Positions 9,825-21,393 of a DNA stretch of 64,000 bases are shown in pieces (the first letter of the stretch is position 1; each line of letters opens with the position of its first letter). The translations under genes were made by a program, and so were the position numbers. The notes beneath the pieces were generated by a model. It saw only the letters and a program-made list of their open reading frames with translations, was not told where the DNA came from and did no database searches. The stretch is from Corylus avellana (lineage: Eukaryota > Streptophyta > Magnoliopsida > Fagales > Betulaceae), in NCBI RefSeq assembly GCF_901000735.1, contig NC_081544.1, forward strand, positions 26,406,095 to 26,470,094. The letters are read 5' to 3'.

Positions 9825-10745
9825 TCATAAAATCCACTTGATTGCCTCCCAATGCTGCTTCCCTGGATTACTCATGTGCCTGCTCACAACTCCCACTGCA
9901 TGTGCAATATCTGATCTAGTACAGACCATTGCATACATCAGACTTCTGATAGCTGAGGCATAAGGTACCTTGCTCATGTATGCTTTCTCTTGATCCGTTT
10001 TCGGTGACTGATCCTTGGTTAGTCTGAAATGACTCCCCAAGGGTGTGCTCACTGACTTAGCTTCATCCATCCTAAATCTGCTGAGAATCTTATTCACATA
10101 CTCTGTCTGTGAAATCTTCAGTGTACTATTGGCCTTGTCCCTGAGGATTCTCATCCCAAGGATTTGTTTAGCAGCACCCAAATCCTTCATTGCAAACTGC
10201 TTTGACAGCTAGTTCTTCAACTTGTTGATGTCTTCTTTACTGGCCCCTGCAATGAGCATATCATCTACGTACAGGAGTAGAATAATGTAAGAGTTCTTAA
10301 AAGTCTTGACATAGCAGTAATGATCTGCATTGCACCTTGTGAATCCAGTACTACACATGAAGTTGTCAAACTTCTTGTACCATTGTTTTGGAGCTTGTTT
10401 CAGGCCATACAAGCTTTTTCTCAATTTGCACACTAAACTCTCCTTCCCCTGCACTGTGAATCCCTATAGTTGCTACATATAAATTTCTTCCTCCAACTCA
10501 CCATGAAGGAACGCCGTCTTCGCATCTAGCTGCTCTAGATGTAAGTCCTCCGCCGCCACAATGCTCATCACAATTCTGATGGTTGTCATCTTCACCACCG
10601 GAGAGAATATGTCTGTGTAGTCAATTCCTTCTTTCTGCTGGAATCCCTTGACTACCAATCTTGCCTTGTAGCGTTTGCTACGATCATGTTCACGCTTTAT
10701 TCTAAACACCCATTTGTTGTGCAAAGCCTTTTTACCTGCTGGCAA
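9825..10745 (-). pseudogene. Copia reverse transcriptase
   Basis: Three consecutive open stretches in one frame (10473-10745, 10209-10454, 9825-10190), separated by single stops. Motifs in order: NKWVFRIKRE, KARLVVKGFQQ, QLDAKTAFLHGELEEEIYM, YGLKQAPKQWYKKFD, the catalytic LLYVDDMLIAG, and AIRSLMYAMVCTRSDIA. The YVDD box is intact. The stops mean no full enzyme is made without readthrough. Confidence 0.88.
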
Positions 10746-10757
10746 CTCAGTCAGCTC

Positions 10758-12059
10758 CTAGGTCTGGTTAGTCAATAATGAGTCCATCTCATCCTTCATG
10801 GCTAACTCCCACTCGATTAAATCTTTAACCTCCAAGGTTTCAACAAACGTCTCAAGCTCACCGCCATCCGTCAACAAAATATGAAACAGGGAGGGTGAAA
10901 AACGCTGTGGAGATCTAATGGTTCTAGTAGATCTACAAATAGCCACTGTCGATGTACCCTGTTCAGTCTCTTGATCTACTGTTTCTTCAACTTCTAGACC
11001 ATCTTCAGTTTTTGAATCCTTATCCACTTCTGAATTCCTTCTCTAAGCTGCTCCTTTAGAAATTCCATCTAAGTTGATAAATTCATGCTTCTCAGCCTCC
11101 GACTTTGTACTTACTAGTTCTGCACTTGAATTATTCTTATATACAACCATCTCATTAAAAGTAACATTTCTACTTCTGATAATCTTCCGGTTTTGATCAT
11201 CCCAAAACCTATACCCGAATGCCTCATCCCCATAGCCAATGAAATAACATTTTCTAGTCTTAGCATCTAGCTTGCTACGAGCATCAGATTCAATATAGAT
11301 ATACAAAACACAACCAAAAACTCTCAAGTGAGAAAAATTTACCTCCTTTCCACTCTAGACTTCTTCAGGTAGTCTATGGCCGAAAGGAACTGATGGTCCT
11401 CTGTTTATCAAGTAAACAGTAGTGCTTACTGCATCAACCCAGAATGTTTTCGGTAGTCCAGCATGCAACCTCATACTTCTTGCATGTTCATTGAGGGTCC
11501 TGTTCATGCGCTCAGCCACACCATTCTGCTGTGGTGTCCCCGGGATAGTCTTTTTCATTCTAATCTTATTCACTGCACAAAACTGTTTGAAACCCTCATC
11601 TTCATATTTTCCCCCATTGTCTGATCTTAAACACTTCACTTTCAAACTAGTTTCTGTCTCTACCATGACTTTCCACATCTTAAAAACCTCAAATGCATTA
11701 GATTTAAGCTTTAAGAAGTAAACCCATACCTTCCTGCTTGAGTCATTAATAAATGTGATGTAATACCGCGAAACTCCAAGAGATGCCACTGGTGCGGGAC
11801 CCCACAAATTTGTGTGTACCAACTCCAGCTTTCCTGGCTTCGGTGTTCTGCCAACTTTTGCAAAACTCACCTTCTTCTGCTTTCCTAGGATGCAGCCTTC
11901 ACACAAATTAGACTCAACTGACTTCAACTCCAGTAGTTTCCCCTTTGACAGAAGTACCTTCATCCCTTTCTCGCTCGTGTGCCCAAGCCTTAGGTGCCAT
12001 AATTTTGAGTCAGCACCCGTATCTGCAACAGCAATTGTATCCCTGCTGTTCATCGTCAT
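10758..12059 (-). pseudogene. Copia GAG-pre-integrase and integrase
   Basis: The largest open piece is 11355-12059 (234 codons). It has LWHLRLGHTSEKG and CEGCILGKQKK (pre-integrase zinc binding), HTNLWGPAPVASLG, the catalytic-core motif LRSDNGGKYEDEGF, and PQQNGVAERMNRTLNEHARS with the catalytic Glu region. 11043-11327 is the integrase C-terminal region (VFGCVLYI, FIGYGDEAFGYRFWD), and 10758-11027 the linker to reverse transcriptase. In-frame stops separate the three. Confidence 0.88.
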
Positions 12060-12116
12060 ATAGAGAGTACCCGTCTTATGACCACGAGCCGAAATCCTGG
12101 CTCCCTTGCTGAACTT

Positions 12117-12446
12117 TCACTTTCCACCATGGAAGTGAATTGAATGTCCTTCACCATCAAGCCGTCCTATTGAAATCAGGTTCTTTTTCAGCTCTGGGAT
12201 ATGCCTGACATTTTGCAGCTTCCATACCGAGTCACTGTGGACTCTAATGAGAACATTGCCTATACCGACAACATCTAGCGTCGTTCCATCAGCCAAGTAC
12301 ACCTTCCCGAAATCTCCTGCCACATAATTTTTTAGAACTTCACGGATCGGTGTGGTGTGAAAAGAAGCCCCTGAGTCCGAGACCCAAGAATCAAGAGGAC
12401 TGTCAACAGATAGAAGTAGGGCATCGTGCACTTCTTCTGTTACCAC
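12117..12446 (-). pseudogene. Copia aspartic protease
   Basis: Contains WVSDSGASFHTT, the active-site D-S-G motif, followed by VYLADGTTLDVVGIG and the LKKNLISIGRL signature. It would cleave the polyprotein. The same frame continues upstream over a CCHC knuckle (CWICGKTSHFKKNC, about 12491-12532), which connects it to gag across a frameshift. Confidence 0.85.
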
Positions 12447-12576
12447 AACAATTGCGGCGTCCTTTTCGGTCTTCTTTTTCAGCTCTCTGCAGTTCTTCTT
12501 GAAGTGGCTTGTCTTGCCACAGATCCAACACTTAGGTTGTCGTCCAAACCTGGATTTGCTCTTACCCTTCCTAGAC

Positions 12577-13251
12577 TTAGATCTGCCCCCTCACAGAGTT
12601 TCTCTCTTGACCTCTGCCCCTTGCTTCACGGTTTAGGGTTGCACCAGAACCAGAGGTTTCATCAGCATCCTTCTTGCGGACCTCCTTACTAAGAACCAAA
12701 TCCCTGACATCTTCATAGCTTAGTTTACTCTTTCCTACAGAGTTACTCACAGCCATCCTCACTGGTTCCCAGCTATTTGGCAAAGATGCAAAGATAATCA
12801 ACGCGTGAACCTCATCATCAAAATTAATTTCCACCAAGGATAATTGATTTGTGATAATGTTGGACTCATTGAGATGATGTGCCACCGAAGCCCCATCCGC
12901 CATCTTTAGGTTGAACAATTTCTTCATCAAATGCACCTTGTTGTTAGCCGACGGCTTCTCATATATGCTTGACAAAGCTGCCATTAGACCTGCTGTGGTC
13001 TTCTCCTTTATAAAGTTGTGTGCAACTGATTTTGACAGTGATAACCTAATAACTGTTAGGGCTTTACGATCAAGCAGAGCCCACTCGCTATCATACATGT
13101 TGTCGGGTTGTTCTTCCAAAAGAGGTTGATGAAGATCCTTCCCATAAAGAATATCTTCAATTTGTACCTTCCAATACCCAAAATCTTTGCCGTCGAATTT
13201 CTCAATTCCCATCTTTCCTTTTTCACCTGCCATCGCTCCCACTTGAACCAA
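12577..13251 (-). CDS. Copia gag (Tork/TNT1-like)
   Basis: An open frame of 224 codons. The likely start is the Met of MAGEKGKMGIEKFDG (about 13233), a common start in TNT1-like elements. Capsid motifs GYWKVQIEDIL and LMKKLFNLKM and the spacer LSYEDVRDLVLS are present. It ends in an Arg/Gly-rich stretch before the zinc knuckle, which is now in a different frame. The product would assemble virus-like particles in the cytoplasm. Confidence 0.85.
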   Translation of the reverse strand: MVQVGAMAGEKGKMGIEKFDGKDFGYWKVQIEDILYGKDLHQPLLEEQPDNMYDSEWALLDRKALTVIRLSLSKSVAHNFIKEKTTAGLMAALSSIYEKPSANNKVHLMKKLFNLKMADGASVAHHLNESNIITNQLSLVEINFDDEVHALIIFASLPNSWEPVRMAVSNSVGKSKLSYEDVRDLVLSKEVRKKDADETSGSGATLNREARGRGQERNSVRGQI

Positions 13252-13267
13252 AAGCTTTGATACTAGT

Positions 13268-13821
13268 TATTACGAAATTAATCTTATTTCCCAAGACCCG
13301 TGAGATGAGAAAAATAAGAAGGATGCAGAATAACAAAGATAAACAATCACACACGACACAAATGTTTAAATGGTTCGGCTTAACAAGCTTACATCCACCG
13401 GCGAAGACGACCCGAAGAAAATTCACTATCAAAAGATGAGTACAAGAGAGTAACAGAGCGAAAAAACCACTAAAACTCAAAGCCCCAAATACACTCAATT
13501 CTCACTTTACCCAAAGGAGAATAATAACAAAAAACGGGAAAAACACTCTCTTTCTTGCTCTCTCTTTTTCTCTCTATTGTTGGCACACCAAAACACAAAG
13601 CAATTTTACTTTGATTTGCTCTTACTATTGTTGCACAACACTTGCCTTTATATAGATGCACATAGTCGGTGCTTTTTCATACTAAAAGTTCAACAAGGAA
13701 CCCACTATCGTGTAGGACAAAAAACTCCAACTCCAACTATGAAAGGGAATTCCAAACCTTGTAAAACACAGCAAAACCGGTTGGGTCCCACCCCCTAGGT
13801 TCAAGGCACACGTTACCAACA
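13268..13821 (-). repeat. 5' LTR of the copia element in CFAS copy A
   Basis: On the minus strand it starts TGTTGGTAACG (13821) and ends GTAATA next to AACTAGTATCAAAGC, a tRNA-Met-type primer-binding site (13252-13267). A TATA-like CTATATAAAGG lies near 13647-13657 on the minus strand. Its 3' half matches 20369-20587 and 23150-23370; its 5' half does not. Confidence 0.85.
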
Positions 13822-16744
13822 GTCTGAACGTATCACTTGAAGTCAATTTGAACTTTGATCCCCGAAATAAGAACAGTTTGAATTTACGGGAAAACGTTAG
13901 ATCACTGTTACACTCTTTGGATAGATCATTATTGAATTTATGATCTAGTTGTGATTTTTAGTGTCACGTCAGAGAATATGCACTTCGAAGTACGGGAAAT
14001 ATTGGGAGAGTGTGGAGCATTTCTAAATGACTTACCCAGAAAGTTATTTGTTAGAATCTTTATTAATTGAAGTCCATAAAAAAGATGTCAATTGGGGTTC
14101 GCTTTACCAATTAGGACTTATTGTATTGATTACTGATTCAGTATAAAACAAGGAGAAGCTTATAAATCATCTTTGTGTGTTTCTAGAGCAATGAGCTTTT
14201 TGCTCTGTTCTTGGGGGAATCAATGCAATACTCCTGTGCTGCATTTAAGGTCAGGTTCACAACCTTTTGATGATTCACTTTTAGACAATGCATCAACTTC
14301 TAAACATCAAATCTTTAGCTTTAATAAATTTATCTGTGTATTAAAACACTTTTCAGAAGGAAGATGAAGACTTGAATGTTGCACAGCTGAGAAAAATCGC
14401 ACTTTTGATAGAAAAGGTGCGTCTTTATTATTTCTTAAATCATCTGTTATCTCAAAAACTAAAACTTTAAATACTTGAACACTCTTCCTCGTACGTGGGC
14501 TTAAACTTATACAGTTAGATTATGACGAATTCTAAAACTTCTGGTAGCTGTAAGCTATTTATTATTCTTTACTTGCACTTTCATTTAACACAGGCAAGAA
14601 TTGATGAGAAGCATGAAGTTCTTGAAATTGGGTGTGGTTGGGGAATATTTGCTATTCAAGTTGTCAAACAAACTGGATGCAAATACACTGGCATCACTCT
14701 GTCAGAAGAGCAATTGAAATTTGCAGAAAAGAAAGTAAAAGATGCTGGCCTTCAGGTATTTTCATGAATTTTTTGCTTTAAAAGCATATATTATGGGTAT
14801 TGAATACAAGAAATATTCTTAATCAACTCTGCTTTCAGGACAACATTAGATTTCTTCTTTGCGACTACCGCCAATTGCCTGATACCTACAAATATGACAG
14901 AATTATATCCTGGTGAGTTTCTTTGCAGGAAAATCTTTCATTTGGCAATAATGATTCCAGCAATACCATGATCTTCAATTGATATAATTTTTCAGTGAGA
15001 TGATAGAACATGTCGGCCATGAATTTATGGAAGAGTTTTTCGGTTGCTGTGAATCAGTCTTAGGAGAAGACGGGGTTGTTGTTCTGCAGGTGGTTCTGTC
15101 TCATTTCTTGTTTGATTATAATGTCTTGGTTGCAAAATGCCCTGCTCTTTGTCACTCTTTTGTGGGTTTAATTTGAATAAGTTGCTAACAATTAAAGCTG
15201 GTTGATCTCTTGTTAGTTCTCATCGCTACCAGATGTACGTTATGAACAGTACAGGAAAAGTTCAAATTTCATAAAGGAATATATTTTTCCTGGTTGTTGT
15301 GTGCCTTCATTAAGCAGGATAATATCAGCCATGGCTGCTGCATCCAGGCTCAGGTATAGGTTTATTGCTTGGTGTTACTATTTATTTCTCTCTAAAATTA
15401 ATAGAAACTCTGTAATTGCAGTGTGGAGCACGTGGAGAACATAGGGAATCATTACTACCAAACACTGAGATCTTGGAGAAAAAATTTTATGGAGAACCAG
15501 AGGTATGAAAAATGATCATGCACTTCATTCCCCAGGCTTCATCTCAAAACAATATAACAATATATATATATATATATATATTTTTTTTTTGAAATGAAAT
15601 GATAACATTTTGAAATATTCTTTAAAAATAAAACCATTTCGAGGGACAGCCAATTCCAAAGATATCCACTATAGAAGATTTTGTGTTATAGTTTGATCAG
15701 ACTTACAAGACCTTTTGTAACTACCAATACTCGATAAAGAACTCCGGCAAACAACCCATTCACCTCCCACTGCAGTGGCCCAAGAGCCTCAGGCATTCTT
15801 TAGACGGATCACCTTAACAGACAAACCTCGTCCGCTTCAACCTGGCCAGAACTCTAGTGGCTGTAGACTTTTTTGTGGTTTGGATGATCATGAAAAAATG
15901 ACAAGTATTGAAACTATTTAGAATCAAGGGTGCTAAGAAACCTCTACAAGAATAATGAAAAATTGCTTCTCTTACTTTTGAAAGTTGTGGCTTGTGAGGC
16001 TTATATAAGTGGGAGAAAACTGAAGTTTTTAAGCTAAGCGGACTAGGGTTTCAAACAATCTGGCCTAGTTTTGTTCGAATAAGTTTTAGGGTTTTGGTTG
16101 TTTTACTTGAACTAGGTCTTTGGTAGACAACATTCATAAATTTGAATTAATTATTCATGTCTTGGACAACTTTTACTGTGACTTAATCCGTAACATAAAC
16201 ATTACAACCCAAATACCATATTTTGACACATGAATTCTCCAACACAAAAATAAAACCTAATAAAGAAGATAAAAGGGAAGAGCAGCTTTGGTGAAATTAC
16301 CAGGCAAAGCATCCCAATTAATAATCTAGAAGTAGACTGATAAGAGGACCTTCACATCCATTGTTGCATTCTCCCACCCATTTTTGCAATGCTCCCCATA
16401 TTATATGCTAATGAAACAGATCTTCACACGTCCTGGCAATGTTGCTGCATTTGGAAATCCATATCAAAGTTTGCCTTGGGGATTTTAGTGGCAGGAGTTC
16501 ACCCTCTTCCTGGCGGAGCAGAGATTGAACTGATGCTATATATGGCTCATTGATTTTTACTTGATATATTATAATTTTCTAAGTATAAAATGATGAACTA
16601 TGGCTTCTTCTGAAGTTTGTAACAAAATGATGAATAATATGACTCCACGAATAATCCAACTCGTTTTCTTTTCCTGTTCAATCGGATAAAAGTGGCAATG
16701 AGATAATCGTGTAGTTTTCTGTACATTTGCGCAATTGTAGAGAA

Positions 16745-16846
16745 AACTACTTGATTAAGGGACCTATTGATGGATTTCTATTTTAATTAATAACTTAAAA
16801 ATTACATATCTACTATAATATGCAGATTGGTTAAGGGTTTTTTTGG

Positions 16847-16900
<54 letters not shown>

Positions 16901-16981
16901 CTGCATATTATAGTAGATATGTAATTTTTAAGTTATTAATTAAAATAGAAATCCATCAATAGGTCCCTTAATCAAGTAGTT
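16745..16981. repeat. 81-bp inverted repeat around a (TA)n tract
   Basis: The left arm 16745-16825 and right arm 16901-16981 are reverse complements with no mismatch seen by eye; the spacer 16826-16900 is mostly TA repeats. The paralogous site (37880-38030) has only the left arm, the TA tract, and then the unique right flank. The right arm is therefore an inverted copy added at the TA tract. Confidence 0.85.
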
Positions 16982-17020
16982 ATATATATTGCATCTGACG
17001 TGTTGTGGGATGCTGATTAA

Positions 17021-17262
17021 GGGTCAGTTTGGATTGCATTAGATAGTTTAAAAAGTACTTTTAGTACTTTAAAAGTTGTTCCAAACAAAAGCTAATCTAG
17101 TGGTCTGTTTGGTAAAAAATTTTAAAAGCACTTTTTTATTGTTTTTTCTTTAAAAATGGTCAAAATACACTTTTGATAAAAACTTAAATATGAAGTTTTT
17201 GCTAAAAAACGTTTTTTTATTTAAAAAAATCTATTTCTCAAACGCAATTTCAAACATACTCT
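17021..17262. mobile_element. Small MITE downstream of CFAS copy A
   Basis: Ends GGGTCAGTTTGGATTGCATT and, inverted, AGTATGTTTGAAATTGCGTT give an imperfect ~20-bp terminal inverted repeat. The internal sequence is A/T-rich with AAGTACTTTT motifs. The orthologous copy after CFAS copy C (38054-38101 plus 49422-49620) is interrupted by copia D, so this copy shows the uninterrupted state. The superfamily is not clear. Confidence 0.6.
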
Positions 17263-18743
17263 AAAAATATTCATAATAGGCTTTTTATATTTAGTATTTC
17301 CCTAAACATGTAACAAAACTCATGAAAATACCCATTTAACAAGCTCTCTTCTGTCTTTTATATTTCACTATTGTCATGCATGCTTCACATTCCAAGAGCT
17401 AGCCAAAAGCTAAAGAATTATTTTATTAATGCTTACCAAAAGAATGGTTACTCGTGTTACAATTTAATTTCATGGGTATTGAAGGATGCAAACTATAATA
17501 TTTGTCAGATTCTTGCTTTCTAAATATCAAGAAATGTAACCTCTTTCACCCTTTAAGAATTTAAAGAATTGGATGGAAGGAGTAATCCTAAAGAATGAAA
17601 CCATATATTTGCACAATTTTAGGTTTTTGCACAAGATATCAATCCATATATGTCATGAACATCAAATCTACAACAAGTATCACCATTCTCCCTAGTAACA
17701 TATTGAAATTTTGAAACAATTAAACCAAAAATAATAACAATAATAAAGAGCCCCTTCATAAGAGATATCTGAATGATTTTCAAATTGAGACTCCACACAA
17801 TATATATATATATATTTGAAAATAGGCAAAGTAGGTGACACAAATGTACGTGATACATAGTAGTTTTAAGCTAGCGTTTTCTGTGTTAAGTTGTTTGTTA
17901 ATTATTTTTCCTTTTTGCCAAAATGCTAAAAAGCATTAACAAACGAACCCATAGCTTGAATGTTGAGTAGTACGTTTTTCATGCAGGCCAGATTGTTGCC
18001 TTGCCTACCATTGGATATCATAGTACATACATTCATAGTCCTTTGCCCCATTGTATAATACAAATGCGCCAGTAGTTTTAATCTGCCAAGTGTAATTTGG
18101 GCCCTTACTCTTGTCTCTACCATAGTCGTAGATGTCAAATATAACTGTGTGAACATGTGCTTTTGGATCAACTTACCCATATGATGTGTTGTGAACATGT
18201 GTTTTTCGCATGAATAGTTTTGAAGTATGTAAAATATATATGCACAGATATATGCTTTCATGAAAGCATGGGTGAGAAGGCAGTTTGGTTCAACTTAGAA
18301 TATTAGAAAATAAGGGAGGATTCACAAAAGAAAGAAAAGAGAAATCTAGCTTGAGTTAGTCAGGAATTATCTTAAAAAGTTCTTAAATGGTGGTCTTTCG
18401 GCTTTATTATTTCAAGCTTTTCCTGCATTGTAAAAAGTTCATATAGGTTATTGGGAGTAAGCATTTTTTAGAAACTTTTATCAATTTTAGTTCACAGGAA
18501 GATGTAAATTAGGGTTTTCTCTTTATCAGTTAGCATTTATAACATTAATCGTACAAGAGATTCTACCCTCTTTAGTTTCCCTTATAGTCAGTAGCCTGCC
18601 TACCCCATGATTTTGTAAAGGGTGATTGTGTTAAATGAGTTAAAATGTGTTCAGTTTGAGACTGGGTGTTTTCTTTTTTGCTGGATTTTAGTTTCCTCTT
18701 CTAACAGGCAGAAGCTTTTGAGTTCTCTTCGTTATGTTGCTAG
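17263..18743. other. Non-coding DNA between CFAS copies A and B
   Basis: 17263-17961 matches 49620-50328 and is the 3' flank of copies A and C; 17962-18062 matches 55908-56009. The point near 17961 (CTTGAATG/TTGAGTAG) is the empty site for copia E. From 18063 to 18743 the sequence is unique, leading into exon 6 of copy B. No promoter or earlier CFAS exon was seen. Confidence 0.7.
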
Positions 18744-19859
18744 AGTAGCAATGACCTTTTCGCTCTGTTCTTGGATGAAACAATGACATACTCCTGTGCT
18801 GTATTCAAGGTCAGGATCAAAACCATTCGATGATTTATGATCAAGCAAGCATAATTTTCTTCCACGTATTCCATTTCTTTAACTTATATTTATTTATGTG
18901 TTAAAACATTTCATAGAAGGAAGATGAAGACTTAAAGGTTGCACAACTGAGAAAGATCTCTCTTCTGATTGAAAAGGTACGACTCGTTCAATTGGAGTCA
19001 TCAAAATTTGAAAATGTTCTTGGTGTAATGTAAGAGTGGTCCAATTCATTTCTCTTCGATCAATTCAGGCAAGCATAGATAAACATCATGAAGTTCTTGA
19101 GATTGGGTGTGGTTGGGGAAGCTTAGCTATTGAAGTTGTCAAACGAACTGGATGCAAGTACACTGGCATCACTCTGTCTGAGGAGCAATTGAAATTTGCG
19201 GAAATGAATGTGAAAGAAGCTGGCCTTCAGGTATTGACATGTTGAAATTAGAGAATGAGAGTTTGACATGTTTTAAGCCATATGTTTTCTATTATGCAGG
19301 GTTCCTAGATAATGAGAGTTTGACTCTCTGGTTCTTCTCTTGTCATGAGAATATCTGATTGAATCTGGCATCTCTTGTCATACACTTTTCTTCACAAGTC
19401 ACTTTGAATTTAATTTTAATCAACTCTATTACCAGGACCTTATTAAATTTCTTCTTTGCGACTACCGCCAATTGCCTAATACCCGCAAATATGACAGAAT
19501 CATATCTTGGTAAGTTCCTTTGACACTGAATTCATATCTGACATAACTTCCTCAGCAAAGAACATGATCTTGGATAGCATTTTTTCAGTGAGATGCTAGA
19601 AGCTGTAGTCCATGAATTCATGGAAGCATTTTTTGCTTGCTGTGAATCGGTATTAGCAGAAGATGGGCTTCTTGTTCTGCAGGTAATGATAGGATGGAAA
19701 CAAAAGAGCTTGTGTCCTCTCTCGTTCCCCTGTTTGATTATATTTTCATGATTACAAAATGCCTTGTTGGTCTCTATATGTCTTTTACGAGTTTAATTTA
19801 AATACATTGAAACCATTATAGGTGGTTGATCTTGTTTTAGTTCATATCAATACCAGATG

Positions 19860-20587
19860 TGTTGAGTGTGACTTGAATTTAGAGTGGGCCCCGCTGCTTT
19901 TTCCTCTTACTTTCTTTGGTCTTACGTATCCTACTTGGAGTAGGAAAAGAATTCCTTGCCAGACACTTGTTGGGTTTTTTTCTCCAAGTTGGAATGTGAT
20001 TGTTTCGCCAACTTTAATGCCTTATAAAAGGCTTGTAGCATGAGCCTTTGAGTGTGTGCCCAAAACGTGAATAAGTGAAGCACCAAAAGAAGGTGGTTTG
20101 TTGTGCAAGGGTGAGTGTGCCGCATGAGAGAAAAATCAAAAGGTGGGAGTACAAGGGCAGCAAGTTGCACAGGAGCTGCTTGGGTGTTTTCTTCTTGGTG
20201 GTTTTTGGGAGAGCCAAAAACAAGTAATTAGAAGAAAAGGTGCTGCAGAGTGAGAAGAAAATAGAGATCAGCCGCCATTTGTTCCAGTAAAAGAAGAGTT
20301 TGTATATATATCTTTTGTATTCTATTTTGGGAATAATCTCTCTTATGTGATAGTGAGATTTTGGTGTATTGGGGTTTTGGGATCTGAATGATTTTTTCTC
20401 TACTATTTTTGTACTCCATCTTTTGATAGTGGATTTTCTCCAGGTCATCTCCGCCAGTGGATGTAGGCTTGTTAAGCTGAATTACTTAAATCTTTGTGTC
20501 GTGTGTGATTGCTTATCTTTGTTATTCCGCGTTCTTCTTATTTTTCGCATCTCACGGGTCTTGGGAAATATGATTAATTTCCTAACA
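19860..20587 (+). repeat. 5' LTR of the copia element in CFAS copy B
   Basis: 728 bp, TGTTGAG...CTAACA, followed by ACTGGTATCAAAG, a tRNA-Met-type primer-binding site. TATA-like CTTATAAAAGG near 20022-20032. Matches 22654-23370. Confidence 0.9.
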
Positions 20588-20612
20588 ACTGGTATCAAAG
20601 TTTTTGGTTTGA

Positions 20613-21197
20613 GTGAGAGCGATGACAGTAGAAAAAGGAAAAATAGGAATTAAAAAATTCAACGGCATAGATTTTGGGTACTGGAAGGTGCAGATTGAAG
20701 ATATTTTTTATGGGAATGACCTTTATCAACCTCTTTTGGGAGAACAACCCAACGACATGTATGATAGCGAGTTGGCTCTTCTTGATCGTAAAGCCCTGGC
20801 AGTTATCAGGTTATCATTGTCAAAATCAGCTGCACACAACGTTGTAAAGGAGAAGACCACAGCAGGTCGAATGGCAGCTTCATCAAGTATGTATGAAAAA
20901 CCGTCGACTAACAACAAGGTGCATTTGATGAAGAAGTTGTTCAACCTAAAGATGGTGGAAGGGACTTTGGTGGCACAACATCTCAATGAGTTCAACACTA
21001 TCACAAATCAATTATCCTCAGTGGAAATTGATTTTGATGATGAGGTTCGCGCGTTGATCGTCTTGGCGTCTTTGCCAAATAGCTGGGAAGCCGTGAGGAT
21101 GGCTGTGAGTAACTCTGTAGGAACGAGTAAACTGAGCTATGAAGACGTCAGGGATTTGATTCTTAGTGAAGAGGTTCGCAGAAGCCTCTTGTTCTGA
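20613..21197 (+). CDS. Copia gag (TNT1-like)
   Basis: An open 194-codon frame beginning MRAMTVEKGKIGIKKFNG, with GYWKVQIEDIFYG, LMKKLFNLKM and LSYEDVRDLILS, close to the gag at 12577-13251 on the other strand. It ends early at 21197. The Arg/Gly-rich tail and a degenerate knuckle (CWNYGKTSHY, second Cys changed) lie beyond in another frame. Confidence 0.85.
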   Translation: MRAMTVEKGKIGIKKFNGIDFGYWKVQIEDIFYGNDLYQPLLGEQPNDMYDSELALLDRKALAVIRLSLSKSAAHNVVKEKTTAGRMAASSSMYEKPSTNNKVHLMKKLFNLKMVEGTLVAQHLNEFNTITNQLSSVEIDFDDEVRALIVLASLPNSWEAVRMAVSNSVGTSKLSYEDVRDLILSEEVRRSLLF

Positions 21198-21393
21198 TGC
21201 TGCTTTAAACCTCGAGACTCGGGGCAGAGGACAAGACAGAAACTCTAGTCAAGGAAGATCAAATTTTAGAAAATGGAGAGGCAAATCCAGATTCGGACAA
21301 CAACCTGAGTGTTGGAACTATGGCAAGACTAGCCACTACTAGAAGAATTGTAGGGAACTGTGGAAGGAGACTGAGAATGATTATGTAAACGTA

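Larger units (their letters stand above)
9357..13821 (-). mobile_element. Ty1/copia element, Tork/TNT1-like, inserted in CFAS copy A
   Basis: A minus-strand element with 5' LTR (13268-13821), primer-binding site, gag, protease, integrase, reverse transcriptase and RNase H in copia order; the 3' LTR is lost in the gap. From 12446 to 9420 all pol domains share one frame, interrupted by about seven stops, and gag is in another frame. It is related to the + strand element at 19860-23370 (similar Gag starts and LTR 3' halves) but differs at the LTR start. It lies in the intron region between exons 3 and 6 of the pseudogene. Confidence 0.9.
9085..16488 (+). pseudogene. Cyclopropane-fatty-acid synthase pseudogene, copy A
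   Basis: Exons matching copy C: exon 3 9085-9180, exon 6 14187-14249, 7 14357-14416, 8 14594-14755 (SAM-binding VLEIGCGWG), 9 14839-14912, 10 14996-15089, 11 15217-15353, 12 15422-15502, and part of 14 ending at the stop 16486-16488. Exons 1 and 2 are not present upstream. Exons 4-5 fall where a copia element and an N gap sit. Exon 13 is deleted: sequence from intron 12 (16421) joins directly into exon 14, removing what in copy C is about 36683-37557. The remaining exons keep good splice sites and look nearly intact, so inactivation is recent. It cannot make a full enzyme, though a partial transcript is possible. Confidence 0.85.
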
